Shown: piece by piece, positions 22,019 through 35,312 of the stretch
How positions within the stretch are numbered: the first letter of the stretch is position 1
Layout of the letters: each line of letters starts with the position of its first letter
Assembly: GCA_015844335.1 (NCBI GenBank)
Contig: JADLZL010006501.1
Coordinates: forward strand, 1-64,000
DNA length: 64,000 nt
Direction: 5' to 3'
Source of the DNA: Chrysopogon serrulatus
Taxonomy: Eukaryota; Streptophyta; Magnoliopsida; Poales; Poaceae
The notes under the pieces: model-generated
Told to the model about the DNA's origin: nothing
What the model saw: the letters and a program-made list of their open reading frames with translations, nothing else
Database searches by the model: none
Position numbers and translations under genes: made by a program

Positions 22019-22139
22019 TTCAATTAAGAGGCACCATTGCATTAAGCGTGTACATATATATACACGCCATCAGTGCATGCAGACATTATGAAGGTTGAAA
22101 ATACCAACTTCAATCACAGATCATCAAATATGCTAAAAA

Positions 22140-23870
22140 AAGGGAAAATATCATTTTATTTTTTGCCATTGAACTAAAGCATCGGTTTGCTTTGGACTAT
22201 CGAACTCAAAAGCCAAGAATCTTTTGACTATTGAAATGTGCCAACCGTGTACAAATGGCTACCACACCCCTTCGACCCCTGTTTTTAGTTATTGACTGGC
22301 ACGCTGGATCCACGAACCATGTGACCATGCTGACTTAGACGAGGCCCACACGTCAGTTCAACTGCCTTAGAAAGGCTTCCAGGCGAGTTTAATTCTGTCA
22401 TGGCGGCAATATAGCTTGAATAGTTGCGCCTTAGAGTACCGCCCCTCCTTCACTTAGATCCTCTACTAAATCTTGAGCACCACTATTGTCCTCATATGAA
22501 GTAGCATCATCACCATCTCCTAACTCATACATGTTTGGAACTTCTTTGGGGTCTCTCCAGTGCAACATCATCTAGATTTGCTGCTTCACCAGGCTTCAAC
22601 TTGGTCTTGAATTGTTTGAACTTCTCAAGTCTCAAGAAAATTTCTTTAGCTTCCTCATCCTCCCCAGATGATGCTTCATCACTTGTTAAGTAGTCACTGT
22701 CACTAGAATCATCAACTCTCTCATATAGATGGCCTTTAGTTTTGTCGTCATCACCACTTGCTTGAGTTACCATAATTTGTGCCACTGAAGATTGAGATGG
22801 ATGCCTAAGTTATGGCCTTGATTGGAGCCTGCCTTTGGTTGGACATGATGTACCACTCTTTCACAAACTAAATTTGTTGCTTAATGTCCTCCCTGCTTTC
22901 AGTGGTTGCAGTCATCTCATCTGAGCTTCATGGTCACCACCAGCTTCTGGTTTAGGGGCCTCAACATAAATTTATGGCACTCCCTCTTACACAATGGTAT
23001 CTGCCATCTCAATCCATGATATGTCATCTACCAGTACACGAAGCCCATTAATTAGATCTTTCCCAGGCCGGATACAACCACAATGCAATAGAGCTCCATC
23101 TTTGACACAATAATTCTTTAGGTGACCAAATTTCTAGGAGAGACTTTTTCTCTATTATGCAAGACATCTTTTCCCTTTCACCGCAGTACAACAGACGCTT
23201 CTGAATGCTTATGAAGTCGCCATTGAAATGAAATCGCACCGGTAAGGTTCCCAACACGTCCATCTTTGTCTTCCTACTATATATCATATGCAATCTAAAG
23301 ACAAGAGCATGAAAAGCATCACTGTCAGTTCATTTCCTCCATTAAATAGCTGACATTGCCAAATCCTACTCGAAACAACAAAGAACCGTACCAACAAACA
23401 ACTAAACAACCGCTATTCAAGAACACATGCACCAGATCCAAGCAATAAACAATTGCTAATTGCGCGCATAAACAATCTGGCACCACCCCAAAATTGAATA
23501 AACAAATCAAAACATTGTGGCATGGGGAAGGATAAGTAGCGATCTAGAACAACTAACCCACGCTAGATCCGAGAATGTGAGGTCCTCCGCTTGTGCCAGA
23601 CGCAGTTCAAGATGCTCGCCACCGAGGCACTTCGACTTTAGGGTTCTGGCGGATTCGATTTGGGGAGAATAATCTCGCCTGGAAGCCTTTCTAAAGCACC
23701 TGACCTACTGCGCTGGCCTCATCTGAATCAGCATGGTGACATGGCTGGTGGATCTAGCGTGTCAGTCAAAACCAGTCAAAATAGGGGTTGAAGGGGTTGC
23801 AATGGATACCTGAATGGCAAGACTCTGGAATGGTCAGGCTGATCGAGTCGTTAGTCCGGCTCAGTACCTC
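22140..23870 (-). mobile_element. Mutator-like element relic (MuDR type)
   Basis: Long inverted repeats bound a decayed transposase. The left segment 22267-22387 and the right segment 23674-23797, read in reverse complement, share CCCCTTC.ACCCCT, GACTG(A)CACGCT(G/A)GATCCAC, CATGT.ACCATGCTGA and CTTAGAAAGGCTTCCAGGCGAG-like sequence. The outer ends are too decayed to fix exact termini or a 9-bp duplication. The interior encodes N-terminal MuDR-like protein fragments on the minus strand. It is a deletion derivative and cannot be autonomous. Confidence 0.72.
22525..23261 (-). pseudogene. MuDR-like transposase N-terminal remnant
   Basis: The minus-strand start near 23261 reads MDVLGTLPVRFHFNGDFIS, the beta-rich N-terminal module found at the start of plant MuDR-family transposases. 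Downstream at 22785-22525 a frame with acidic DSSDSDYLTSDEASSGEDEEA followed by a basic FKQFKTKLKPGE segment matches the linker seen in the same proteins. Frameshifts and stops separate the pieces. The catalytic DDE domain, SWIM zinc finger and the rest are absent. Recognition rests on remembered family patterns, not on a search. Confidence 0.6.
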
Positions 23871-24225
23871 CCCTTCGGAGTGGTCAGAGTTTAAGTCTTA
23901 AGGGATTCACTTTTTGTGGCATTTATGTCATATTTGATCGGAGAGGGAAAAACTCCCTTGTTTGCCCCACGTCAAAGCACATGTCTAAGAGAGGTTCGGG
24001 GGGTTTTCTCGATCTGCGTGAGAAGGTCTTCCTCTTAAGCAAAAATGTCAGGGGCTGTTTTACCCCCGTGGGTCGAGTTTTTTGAATGGCAAGACTCCTA
24101 CAGCTAAACACCTTATCAATATTTGAGGCCTCAAAGTTACGGAAGCTATCTCATTACATTGCAAAGTCAAAGCATTGGTTAGTTAATGAACACCAAGCTC
24201 AACAATCCATAGTGGGGGATTTTTC
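23871..24225. other. Spacer between MULE and LINE relics
   Basis: No gene recognised. A 62-codon minus-strand frame shows no motif. Confidence 0.4.
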
Positions 24226-25740
24226 TTTTAAATGAATGACATGAGGTTTGTCTCCCAATTAGGGATAGAGAAAATAGAATAGTTTTTAAGTACAGGCGAA
24301 AGGCCGGCAAAGGAAAACATAGAAGTAAAAGAGCAGCACTAAACCAGGAATAACACTAAAGGCAGCAAACTAGTCTTTCCTTTCTAAAACCCTTTTCCTC
24401 TGGGTAAAGTCTTCCTTTATTCTTAAAGCAACCTGTGAGACCAATTTCTAGGTATTATTAAAATTCTTTGATTTATCTCTTTCTAAAAATTCTAGCATGT
24501 ATAAATCACCAAGCCGTTGAAGCACATTCTTTCTTCTTTTGTGACCTAGGCATAGTTCCCTCCCACTATGTACTAAGGTGAGCGGGGTCCTAGTAGAAGT
24601 GTAGTAGTTGGGTATCAAAGTGCTCCTAGGTTAGGATGTAGTTCCATACCACCTTGGTGAACGGGCAAAGCAGGGATAGATGCAACCATGTTGTTAGAGG
24701 ATCATTGCACAGTATACTCTTAGGTTAGGATTTGGTTCTATACCACCTTGATGAATGAGCAAAGCAGGGATAGATGCAAGCATGTTTTTAGAGGATCATT
24801 GCACAACACACAATGATCTTGGTGATGCCATCTTTTTTAAAAGTTCTTCATTGTTAGTATTTTTTTCCTGCATAATAATCCAAACAAAGACTTTGCATTT
24901 ATTTTCGGGTTGGGCTTTCCAAATGAGGTCACTTCTGAAGATGCCATACGATCTTTTGAACTAAATCCTATATGCAGAGCGTGTGGAGTAACAACCGTTT
25001 GCAGTCCATTACCATATGATAGAGTCTCATACACCTGGCTATAGGTGGACAACTTGGATTCTAATCCAAAGGGAGACATATTCCTCTAGGTGTTCGGTGG
25101 TGTTGATATGGTTTCTTAAGTAGTGCATCCATCTATCGTTTTGGAGCTCATGCTGTATCGATATGTTTTTCTTGTCACTAGCTCGAATAGATGCGGGGCC
25201 GACATTTTTTGGGGTCTCCCAACCAAGTCACTTATCATACCAAAATCGAGCCATAGCTTCATCGCCAATCGTGATCTTTGTTGAGGCTTTGAAGAGGAGG
25301 CAGTCTTTCTTATTACAGGGGAGTTCAAAACTTGCCCATGGCTTGGAGTCATCATTCTAATCCTACCAAAGCCATCGAAGGCGTAGAGCTCTTCCAAAAT
25401 TCTTCAGGTCAAGGATCCCTAGTTCAGCCAAATTTTTGGCTTAGTCACTGTTAGCCAATTGAATAGACAGTGCTCGCCATTTGCATTTTCTTATCTCTTC
25501 CATAGAAAGATCTCTTGATTTTGTCAATTTTCTTTCTAGCCCATGCAGCCAAAGGGAAAACAGTGAGATGATAAGTCGGCATAGACGAGAGCACTGAGGA
25601 GATTAATGTTAAACGGCTCGCACTTGGGAGCCTTTGGCTGATACGCTCAATCAGTGGCTGTACATAGATCTTTTGGAGCATTCTTTTGTGGAGCTGCACG
25701 CCTAGGTATCGATAGGGGAAATTGCTTCTCATCTAGGAGA
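24226..25740 (-). mobile_element. Decayed LINE fragment (RT C-terminus and zf-RVT)
   Basis: Minus-strand frames in succession match the usual C-terminal half of plant L1-type ORF2. FPYRYLGVQLHKRMLQKIYV followed by QPLIERISQRLP and SSMPTYHLTVFPLAAW occurs near 25735-25545. A WLTVTKPK / LRLRWLW-type region follows near 25450-25350, and a zf-RVT-like stretch near 24960-24850. Stops and frameshifts break every part. The T-rich tract TTTTTCTTTT near 24219-24228 may be the old poly-A tail. No target duplication was found, so the 5' limit is approximate. Confidence 0.75.
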
Positions 25741-25940
25741 AAGAGGAAAGCACTTGCTGCAGGTAGTTTGGTAATATAGGAAACTTTAGCCAAAGTGATG
25801 AACTGGCCAATTATGCATAAATGATGAACTGGCCAATTATGCATAAATGTATATTCCTAACAGGTAATGCCAACCCCCCACCCCACCAAAAAAAATGAGG
25901 GAAGCTTCGGTAACCACTTCGTTCTGATTTCTAAAATAAA

Positions 25941-27842
25941 CTAGGTAAATGCCCGTGCGTTGCTACGGGGTTAAAATCCAAACCATCCTTTATATTTTTC
26001 AGTTATTATATATAAGAAAAAAAATGCATTGTGTGTACCATTCGAGTTCAGGCATAGGCAACCAAAACAAAATGGTCAATCATCTTGTAAGCTCAACGTG
26101 CAGTTCACTTTAGCTAAACGCCTTCTTTGAAGCCAATGTCAATTGTCAAAGTCTAACATCAATACCTTCTTCTTTTAAATACCCGGTTGTCTAGCATTTC
26201 ATTATAATGAGAGAGGTTTACATGCGCGAGCAGCACAACCTAGCGCAGAGTTTATGCAGGCTTAGGGCGTCCTCACGGCATAAATGAAATCGCTAGCTTG
26301 GAGACACTGAACGCTTGTGGCCTACAAAACACGGATACGGATACGTGTATCGGTATCGGAAGGATACGAATATGCGGATACGGCAATTTTCTAAAAAAAC
26401 CCGATACGCGGATGTGTTTACTATTTAAAAACTAAAATAATAATAATAATAATACTGGTCTGTTCACCAGTGCCCATCTAAGCGCCATGTACATATAGGC
26501 ACGCAGCAGTCTTCTGGAATCCCCAGTCCAGATCACAGCCACGTTCCTCTCAAAAAAAAATGGATCACAGCCACGTAGTAGCCTTCTGGAAGCACCGAGG
26601 CTCCCCAGTCTACATGTCCGCCCCTTCCTGCCGTGGCCCCCACCAGCCCTATCCTTATCCCATCCCCGTCAACCGGCCGACGAAAGCTCGCGGCCTTCTT
26701 CCTCACCATCGTCTCCAGCTTGCCTCCTCGCTGGGCGGCCTTCGCTCCTCGCACCCCATCCCTCCTCGCTGCGCGGCGTTCGCGGAGCCGTGGCCGGCGG
26801 TCCACGCGCTCGCGGAGCAGCGGCCAGCGGCGCACGTGCCCCTCGGGGCGCTCGCGGAGCCCGCAGCCACTCGATCGCGGAAGCCGCAGCCAGCAACGCA
26901 ACGGCCACGCCCTGCGCTCGCGCTCGCGGACCAGCGGCCGGTGGCACTCGCGGAGCCGCGGCCGGACGGCGCTCGTGCTCACGTAGCCCGCCGCCGGACG
27001 GTGCGGCAGTGAAGCTCGTCGCTGGCGGAGCAGCTCGCGTCGCGTGCCGCCGGAGAGACCGAGCGCGCGGACGGTGGCTAGGCGGAGCTCGCGCCCGCGG
27101 GTCGCAAAGGCCGCGGCGAGGCCGAGCGCGCGTACGGCGGCGAGGCGGAGCGCGGACGGCCCGTGCACTCTCTCACCCATCCACTCTCTCCCTCATCCGT
27201 CGCGCCCCTCATCCACTCTCTCCCTCTCTCCTAGCCTCTCTCCACGACATGGCTGGTGGCGGGCGGCGACGAGCTCGGACCGGCTAGCAACGGGGTGGCG
27301 CATGGCTGCTGGCGGGAGACGCAGCGGCGCGCGCGACGAGCTCGGAGCGGCGCGGCGGCGCGCGGCCTGGCGGCAGCGGATGCAGCAGCGCCCGGCGCAG
27401 GAGCAAGGCGGCGGCTCTGGCGCAGTGCCGTCCCTCCCTCCCTCCCAGATCTAGCGCGGCGGCGCGCGGGCCGATGCAGGTCGCGGTGGCGCTCCTCCTC
27501 CATGGATTCGGCGAGAGGGCCTCTCCGGCGGCTCCGGCCAAGGCCCACGCGGCCCGACGGATCCTGCCGCGGCGGAGTCCCACGGTGGTGCAGGAGCAGG
27601 GCGGACCGGCGATGTGTTGCGGTGGAGGCCGCCGCGAGGAGCAAGATAGGGGCAAGATTTTTTTTTTGGGGTCGACGAGGGCCGAGTGGGCGAGCGGCTG
27701 AGCGGGGAGACCGGGAGTGGACGCGGGCCCACCTGTCGGCGCCAAATTTTACAGTGCACCGTGAAGAGGCCGGCTTCACCATCGTAGTGGTAGATGGGTC
27801 CGTTTGGGTCTTTTTACTTGTAGATAGAGATAGAGATAGAGA
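25941..27842 (-). mobile_element. Non-autonomous Helitron with GC-rich captured segment
   Basis: On the minus strand the element begins TCTCTATCTCTATCTC at 27842, preceded by A. It ends with CCCCGTAGCAACGCACGGGC, then ATTTACCTAG at 25941, followed by T. This fits Helitron rules: 5' TC, a GC-rich hairpin (CCCGT/ACGGG) about 10 bp before the 3' CTRR, and insertion between A and T. The 1.9-kb interior is AT-rich at its ends, with a variant GGATACGGATACG repeat near 26330-26415. It carries a very GC-rich block (26540-27470) on which both strands have long low-complexity frames. That block looks like captured genic DNA. No Rep/helicase motif is present and no donor gene was recognised. Confidence 0.72.
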
Positions 27843-30000
27843 TGCAGACTGTGTAATCGAATGTTGAGATCAGTGTCCCTATAGAGAAATAGGTTGATCA
27901 GTGAGATAATCCATCACATACAACGATATTACTAATTTAACTACTTTCATCAACTTAAACAAATACTTCTAAACATCAGATTTATGTGATAAAGGTGAAC
28001 AGCTCATTCACACATATGGTTAAGATAACAGTAACTTCAGAGTGCCGGTGGAAGAAATAACATGAACTGAGCAAGCTCTTCAGGCAAAGGAAGAGAATCC
28101 TTCATCACCAAAAGAAGGAATATCTGGCAAAGAGGATCCATGCGTTTTTCAGAATTGTATATTTAACTGAAAGGAAAACATAGAGGAAGGTGTATTGTTG
28201 AGTCCATGTTCACTAGCACTGTACCAAACTGCATAAATTCATCCAGTTTGCATATGGTCTCCGGTAAACCTTTGCATATATTTAGAAGATTCTTAAAAGG
28301 ACGACTTAGTTTGTGAAATAAAATTAGCACTTGATAGTGATGACCTGAAGCTTAACCAACTAAACTTACTCATTCTTTTTTTTTTTTTTTTTGCGAACAA
28401 AACTGACTCAAGATAAATCACCAATAATAATGCTGTTCAAAAAGGAAAAAGGAGGTCCTTATAGGGGTGAGGACACTTTCCACCCCTTCTGTTCCCTACA
28501 GTATGCCTCAGAATTTCTCACTCCATATGACGAAACTTCCCTGTCCAGTCTCTTTCATAAGCATTATCCATTTCAGTTAAACCCATTCCAACCATCACTA
28601 TTTGTACAGCATGAAAAGGACCATATCATAAAATATGCAGTCTTCATGGAAGAAAAGATTAAGTTTATAACCGTCAACTTGACAACTTGTGAGATAGAAT
28701 CAAACTTCTACGGAGTGAATATGAATGTTTAGTTTTCATGCCCTATCTGACAGTTAGTTTTTCCATCCGAAGTTTGTTAAGTGCCATGTGAAAAGACAAT
28801 TTGCTCCTCTGAGGCCACTCCTAATGGTGGCTTTCGTAGTGTTTCATTCTCATTAATTAGTATGTCACATAGAATTTTTTGATGACATGACATTATATTT
28901 AAGAAGAGAGGTGAATTTTATATGAACACCAACTCTCAGTGAGTCATAAAATTAAATGCAACATGAAGTCTATAAAACCACGCCATGAAACTATGTATTG
29001 GAAAGTTTAGTATCAAATACAATTTCAGTTTTTTCTTGCTTTTCTATTTTGCGAAACACTGGACAAATGTAGACGCGCTCTCACACACACATGCATGGCT
29101 ACCTTAGAAACATCAAAATAAAATCTCCATTGGGATTAGCCTGATCATTGGGACCCAGAATTCAGTGTTTTTAATCATGGGAAACAAATATGTTTCTAAG
29201 AGAATGTTTGGTAAAGAAAAAGAGAGAGAAAAGAGGAAGACAGTATTAGGCACTTGCATCGTTGCATTTGCGAGTTCCTTTCATGTGTACCTTGTTCAGT
29301 TGAAAAAAGTGGACCCCTCTGATATCATCTCAACGCCTTTGTTAGTGGTAAGTCACACTGGCAAACAAGTGGGGCAGATGTACGTGGAGCACACGCATCA
29401 AGAGGATGATATTGAGGTGAACACCGAGGGCCCACGACGTCGTACAAGAGATCTGGCCATCCCTTGTAGGATTCGATCTCGCCTTCCGCAGTCCGCACCA
29501 ACCAATTACGATCTTCTGCCTCGAGAGAGACACAGTTGAGGGTGGATGATCGATCATAAAGATTGGACCGTAGAGGCCATCCTCCATAGGGTTGGAGCAG
29601 CCTTCGGATGGAAAAGGTCGCAGAATGTCAAATAGGTGAAAACTAATAAGGCATCACTGTTATGATTCTTTGTTGCTTCCTTTATGCAATTATGCTTATA
29701 TCCTACCATGTTAAGGTCGATTCTTAAAGTGTCCATTCCCTCTGACCTTATGGAGAGTCAATGTAATCACAATCATGGAGCACGACAATTGCCCTCAACT
29801 TCAAATAGATAAGAGAATAAACTACGTGATGAAACAGCTGAATATTACATGATATAGATAATCAGTCGATGTGTTAATCTAATAAACAGGGCACAACAGC
29901 TCGCTTCATATTCTTCTCAAGAAAAGCCAGCTCAAAACAGGTTAATCAGCTAAGAAACAGCAATAGCACTCCAACAGAGTAGATGGACATCTGCCGACTT
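27843..30000. other. Gene-poor region, 3' flank of the minus-strand gene
   Basis: No gene supported. The largest frame, 29165-29539 (+, 124 codons), has no recognised motif. The segment next to 30001 probably includes the 3' UTR of the minus-strand pseudoprotease gene. A T-run at 28378-28392 may be the tail of an old retro-insertion. Confidence 0.4.
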
Positions 30001-33000
30001 CTAAAGGGCCCAACACTTCATTCCATTGATGATTTTCAGCTTGGGAGGGCGGATGCGTTCTGATCGCTTTCCATACTTAGTATTTTTAGTATGCTTATAC
30101 TCTCCGCTGATAAATTGTGGTGTGTAGTACTTTGCCTCGGGCACAGGCCACCTGTTCAAAATTTAGCACATAAATGTAACGTAATTCAAAAGACCATGCG
30201 GAGCATGTCAGAAGTTCAGAATACCTGTTACAGTGAACAATGCTATCATCTCCATCGATAGCCGAGTCAAGCATACTAGATGCATAAACATCAAGGCCAA
30301 CTTCTGCAGCAGTCCTGCCAAAAACAACAAAGAAATTATGTTTGAAGACCTTATGGCCAAAATGCACACACCCCTTTGACACCAGTGAATATGTAACATT
30401 GAATACATCAAAGGAAATCTAGACGTACGGTATTGTTTTGAGATACCCCAAGACATCAAGAATCACATCCGACGGTAGGAACGGGGTCAAAGTTCCTTTC
30501 TTGTCATCAAAGCTCATGCAATAGGGGTCCATGCCACAGAAGTTCATCCCAATAAACTTCCCATCAGAATCAACAAGGGGCCCTCCAATCCCAGCCTAAT
30601 CAGTGGTGATTAGTCAAGCAGATGCTGCAGTAAACCGTGTAAAGAGGAAGAGGAAAGGGGGCAACAGCTTTACCTTAGTTATTTTACATGTGGAGTATTG
30701 AAGCAGTTTGCAATCAAGTCTGCCCAACATCTCTGTATGTTGCCCACTTGCAGCCATTAATATGCCAGATTCAAAGACACGACCTACAGCTACTAATGTA
30801 TGAGAATGATTGCGCTTCATCTGTTGAATATTTGCTGGATGTGGAGCACAGAAATCCTTGACATTGACTAGAGCAACATTGTAATGCAAACTATAATGCT
30901 GTAATACCCCTGCTCTGCGCTCTAGTGCTCCTGCTCCGCGCTCTTCATTTGGAAGCAACACTTCAATCTGCAAACAATATAGCAAGACTTAGGCAGTTCC
31001 TTAAAACAACAAGGATCACAAATAGTAGTTGGTACTACCAACCCTCAAGTTCTTAGCAATCTTCTTGTCACCAACAAAATCTGAGACCAAGCTAGCTGAA
31101 GTTAAAATAGTCGCAGACCCATTCCATTCAATAAAAAGTCCGGTGCATGCAAAAATCCTTTTTTCCCCTGCATGCCATAATTTTGGTCATTAGTGAGTGA
31201 TGAAAAAAAATAGCACATGAGAATGAAGCAAATGAGACAACATTTTGGTCATTAGTTATGATGAAACCAATACAAAATATCAAAAGAGTAAAATAGCACA
31301 TCAATGTAAAATTACCATAGAATGAAGCAAGTGAGACAACATTTTGAGATATGTTGGAAGAAACGGTTTCAATGAGTTCACTGCAGACACCACCACCATA
31401 TATGTCATCAAAAGTATCTTCAAAACTATTGACCAAAACCAAGTCGTCTGCTCGAAGATAAATGGAAATTAGATGTTAGTGGCAACGCAGAGCTGCAAAA
31501 ATGTGCAATGTATAGAAACCAGAAAATTCACCAGCATTGACTCACCACGTGGCATATTCTTCTCCGGGTAGCCCATGGAGTCTAGATGCGAAAATGGATC
31601 CTCATTGAGCACATCTGTGCAGTAGAGCAACAAAGTCTAAGTGATTAGCACCGTCATATGCTAGTACTAAATACATTAAGTAGTAGTCACATAAAATTCT
31701 GCACATAATAATTTCAAAATGTACAATGACAATGATTTTTACAACCAGGGCGCCAAATCAGAAATCATCATGTATGAATATACCCCCAAACATGGAAACC
31801 ATATTATGTTATATAAGCACTAACATACATATGAAATTATATAACTGTGAAAAGGCTAAAAAAATTATATTTATTATGAAGTAAAAATGGGAAAAAATGA
31901 ATCCTGTTGCAAGTCAACTAGCTAAAGAAACATGATACAGTACATACTGAACGTTCAAATAAAGCTAGGTAATTAGCAGACCTGAAATCAATGAATTTGT
32001 CTTTCCTCCACCAGTGCAAGTTCTTTTTTTCTTCTTCCTATTTGTGAGATCATCAGTTCTTTTATTCTTGTTCGAGCTTCTTGCAACATCAGTTATATTG
32101 TTTTTTGAACTTTTGAGATCATCAGCTCTTTTATCCTTCTTCGAGGTTCTTGAGAGATCAGCACCAGCCCTCTTAGTTAGCTCCTTCCCAACACTGTAGT
32201 GTTTTTTTTAAGAAAAAAAGGTAAATGTCGGTCCAAACAAGGAAATCAGCATTGCTAACTGTTTCATCTGATTTACTGTGACACTGGCTAACTGTAACAT
32301 CTGATTTAAAGTGGAACTGGCTAACAGTTTCACCTAATCTATTAAGTTGTACAATCAAAACTATTCCTTAGATGTGCCCCCCAACTGTATGAACCTGACA
32401 ACTTGCTACTTGTATAGTGTCTGTCACCAAGCAAAGTGTGTTCCCTCAGAAAACTTGATGCAACTGAAAGAAAAGAACCGGCCTTATGCCTTATAATTTG
32501 TGTGCAGTATTACTTCTGTAAATTATATCCTCTCGATCGGATCACATGCAAAAATTATTTGTTAGTCTAAACTAGAAGTGGTATGGATATGAATATTTTG
32601 ATAATAAAATACAAAATATCCAGATTCAGGAGGCATCAAATTTTCTTTTAGTGCGCACACTTCCGTCCGGACAAAAACGTCTTCTCCTTTAAGTTAGGCA
32701 AGTATACTGGCTTTAATATTCAAGTACGAGGAATTATGACTACAGCAGCTCTGACACAAGGTTCAGGAATTATCTTGGTAAAAGTGGAAAAGAATAAGGG
32801 TAAAACATTGAAAACTGCAGAGCAACTACAAATGCTAGAAAAAAAAAAAGAGCAGCTAAAGATTCAGATTGCCACAACAACCATGAACCTCAAGTTGTTT
32901 TGCATGTAAAACATCTTATCTTACCTAATATATATGCTCAAAAAGGGGAGGGCAAAATGGGATAGGGCTGGAGATGGTGAACCAACAAAGGGCAAACATA

Positions 33001-35312
33001 CATAAGGAAGTTGGAAACATATAAAACATACCTGCCAGCCTTCAAATTCTCTAACTGTGAAATAAATTTACTCGTTCTCAGAGACATCTGAAAAAGCAAC
33101 AATTGTCCAAAGATTATACTGGCTGGCAGGAACAAGGTTCTTCCCTTTCCAGAGAAAAGGTTCATGCCAACAAAGTTCCCTTCAACATCAAAAAGTGGCC
33201 CACCTTCCCAAGCCTAGCAGGAAAAAAGGAAGTTACAGGTAATACAAGTACAATGAACAAAAAAAATGATGTTCAACAAGAATACATAGAAACATAACAT
33301 TTTTATTGCCTCCGAGAGATATATTGGAAAAGGAAAACATTAAAATGAGAGCTCATATAAGAATGCAAGTTTACCTCAGAGATTTTACAAGTAGACAGCA
33401 TAAGATTTTCAGTATCTTCAGATCCGCTTGAATCAGGGGTCAGCACCCCATTTGTGGACATTAATTTGCCAGATATGCCACGCCCAACAGCTACTACGTT
33501 ACTATATGGCATAAATTCCATCAGATGGTTGAGAAGTACGACTTGAACATCAAGGAAGGTCATGACATTGACAACAGCGATGCCAAGATCAAAAACGCAT
33601 TTTCCCAAAAAACCTATGACAACATTGCCTTCATGACGCACTTCAACCTATATTGATGAAGCAAGAAAACAGTACGCGATGATCATAATTTGTCTTAAGT
33701 GAACAAACAAAATTAGTGAAGGATTATTAGCAGCGCCAACCTTCAAGTTATCATGGTCCTTTGTTTCATCATTTAAAGCCCTCGCCACTTTTGCTGAAGT
33801 CAGAAACCTTGTAACATAGCCCTGGTGTTCTATAGCTATGCCTGAGCATGCAAATAATACAGCGTTTCCTACATAATATCATAATTTAAATCATTTACAC
33901 TTGTGATGTACAAGTATATACAAGAACTAATATTAGTATAACAGCATATAATCACCATCGGAGACAGCAATTGAGACAACACTTTTAGACGAATTTGATG
34001 CAACTTCTTGGCTGAGCTGTCCCCAGAAATCTTGATTAGAGACCCCATGCACATCACCTGGTTAAATAGAAAACATGATACCACACAACTGTGAAAAGCT
34101 CAACTAGATCTGTAAAATACATATCCAAGTATGTGAAAGAAGCAGACCTGCAATCAGTGAGTCCATTGTCTGTCCACCGTTATTGCAAGTCATCTTATTT
34201 TCTTTCAACCTTATGAGACTGCCACCGCCCCTCTTAATTCTCCGCATCTTTCCAACAATGAAGCATTTAAAAATGGAAATGTGGATCAATACCAAGTAAA
34301 TCAATGTCATCAAGCACAAAGGATAGTGGATGCAGGTTGTGTCAAAGGCTGATGGCACGTGGCCATATAAGCTGCATGCCCAAGATAATTTGATAAAGCT
34401 AACCCAAAAAATAATATTCCATGATAATTTTGTCCAGGATAACCAAAGGAATAGCCTAAAAACTCATTCCATAGCTCAACTATGGCATGACTGTTCTTTT
34501 TCTTCACCTGATCCAGCGAAAGGTTTGTAATGAGTAAAGTACTTCTTATGTTGCACTCAACAGTATTCAAGAGCAAGTTGTTACATGTATAGTGCCTGTC
34601 ATGGCACAAAGAATGTTCCCTCAAAACTTGCACCACTGCAAGAAAGGAACTGACTTAAGGCTTACATTTTTTTCAGGCTATACGATTCTGGTAGTTGTTA
34701 TTATACAGGCAGTCAATTTCTCTAAAACTCCTTAATATAGTTTGGACAAACAAAATCAAAATAGAAGAAGCAACAAATACATCAACACCAACAAGGCAAC
34801 TGAAAATATATGTATGAGAATTTTGAGGAGAAAAATCAACAGTGGTTTCAGCAGCTTCAGATCCCAAGATAAAAAGGGTGGATGCATTAAATATTCCACA
34901 CTGAAACAAGGTCAGCATAACTAGTACGGAACTCATAAGTATAATCTGAAACTGCACAAGGATCAGTGCTGCTAACTAGTACTATAATCCTAGACATCAT
35001 GCCAGATTCAGTAGTATGCAAATTTTAAATTAAGTATATGCGGACACAATGTATGACTCAGTCAAACGATCCTGTTCGAAGAAGTCGAACTGCAAATCAG
35101 ATCTGCATGAATTTTCCAATAAATCAACAAAAATAAATTCTTGATCAACAAACACAATTCCACCCCCACTAGCACACCTTTTGAAGCACAGAGGTGGGAT
35201 TTCGTGTTCCCCCTCCCCCCTGCCGCGGCGAAAATCGGATTAGGGTGGCCGACGTTGTACGACAGGGAGGGACGACAGGAGGAGTCGGTGAACGTACCTT
35301 TTGCTTGGCCAT
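30001..35312 (-). CDS. Tandem double trypsin-fold pseudoprotease, 14 exons
   Basis: A complete model follows GT-AG junctions with consistent phase. Exons in transcript order: 35298-35312, 34148-34247, 33956-34057, 33741-33868, 33375-33647, 33032-33213, 31982-32193, 31546-31614, 31316-31447, 31043-31167, 30674-30967, 30429-30595, 30225-30314, 30001-30151; 679 aa. Two homologous units follow each other with matching exon structure. Each has a basic lead-in, then FACSGIAIEH / FACTGLFIEW, FLTSAKVARA / ILTSASLVSD, a GIAVVNV / NVALVNV strand and a GGPL loop. At the serine position unit 1 reads AWEGGPL (E209) and unit 2 AGIGGPL (I547). The His and Asp positions are also lost, so both domains should be inactive. 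Between them exon 7 (about 267-337) is lysine-rich with repeats KDKRADDL and NKNKRTDDL and ends in KKKKR, a possible nuclear signal. The C-terminus is basic (KYGKRSERIRPPKLK). The start gives a tiny MAKQK exon; the ATG opening exon 2 is an alternative. Probable role: binding or regulation, unknown. Confidence 0.78.

Noticed and set aside
26533..27782. Long frames (150-215 codons) inside the Helitron
   Set aside because: Low-complexity Arg/Ala-rich frames on both strands of a GC-rich block, with no splice-consistent chain or motif.
29165..29539. 124-codon frame downstream of the minus-strand gene
   Set aside because: No recognised motif, no splice partners and AT-rich flanks. Insufficient to call a gene.
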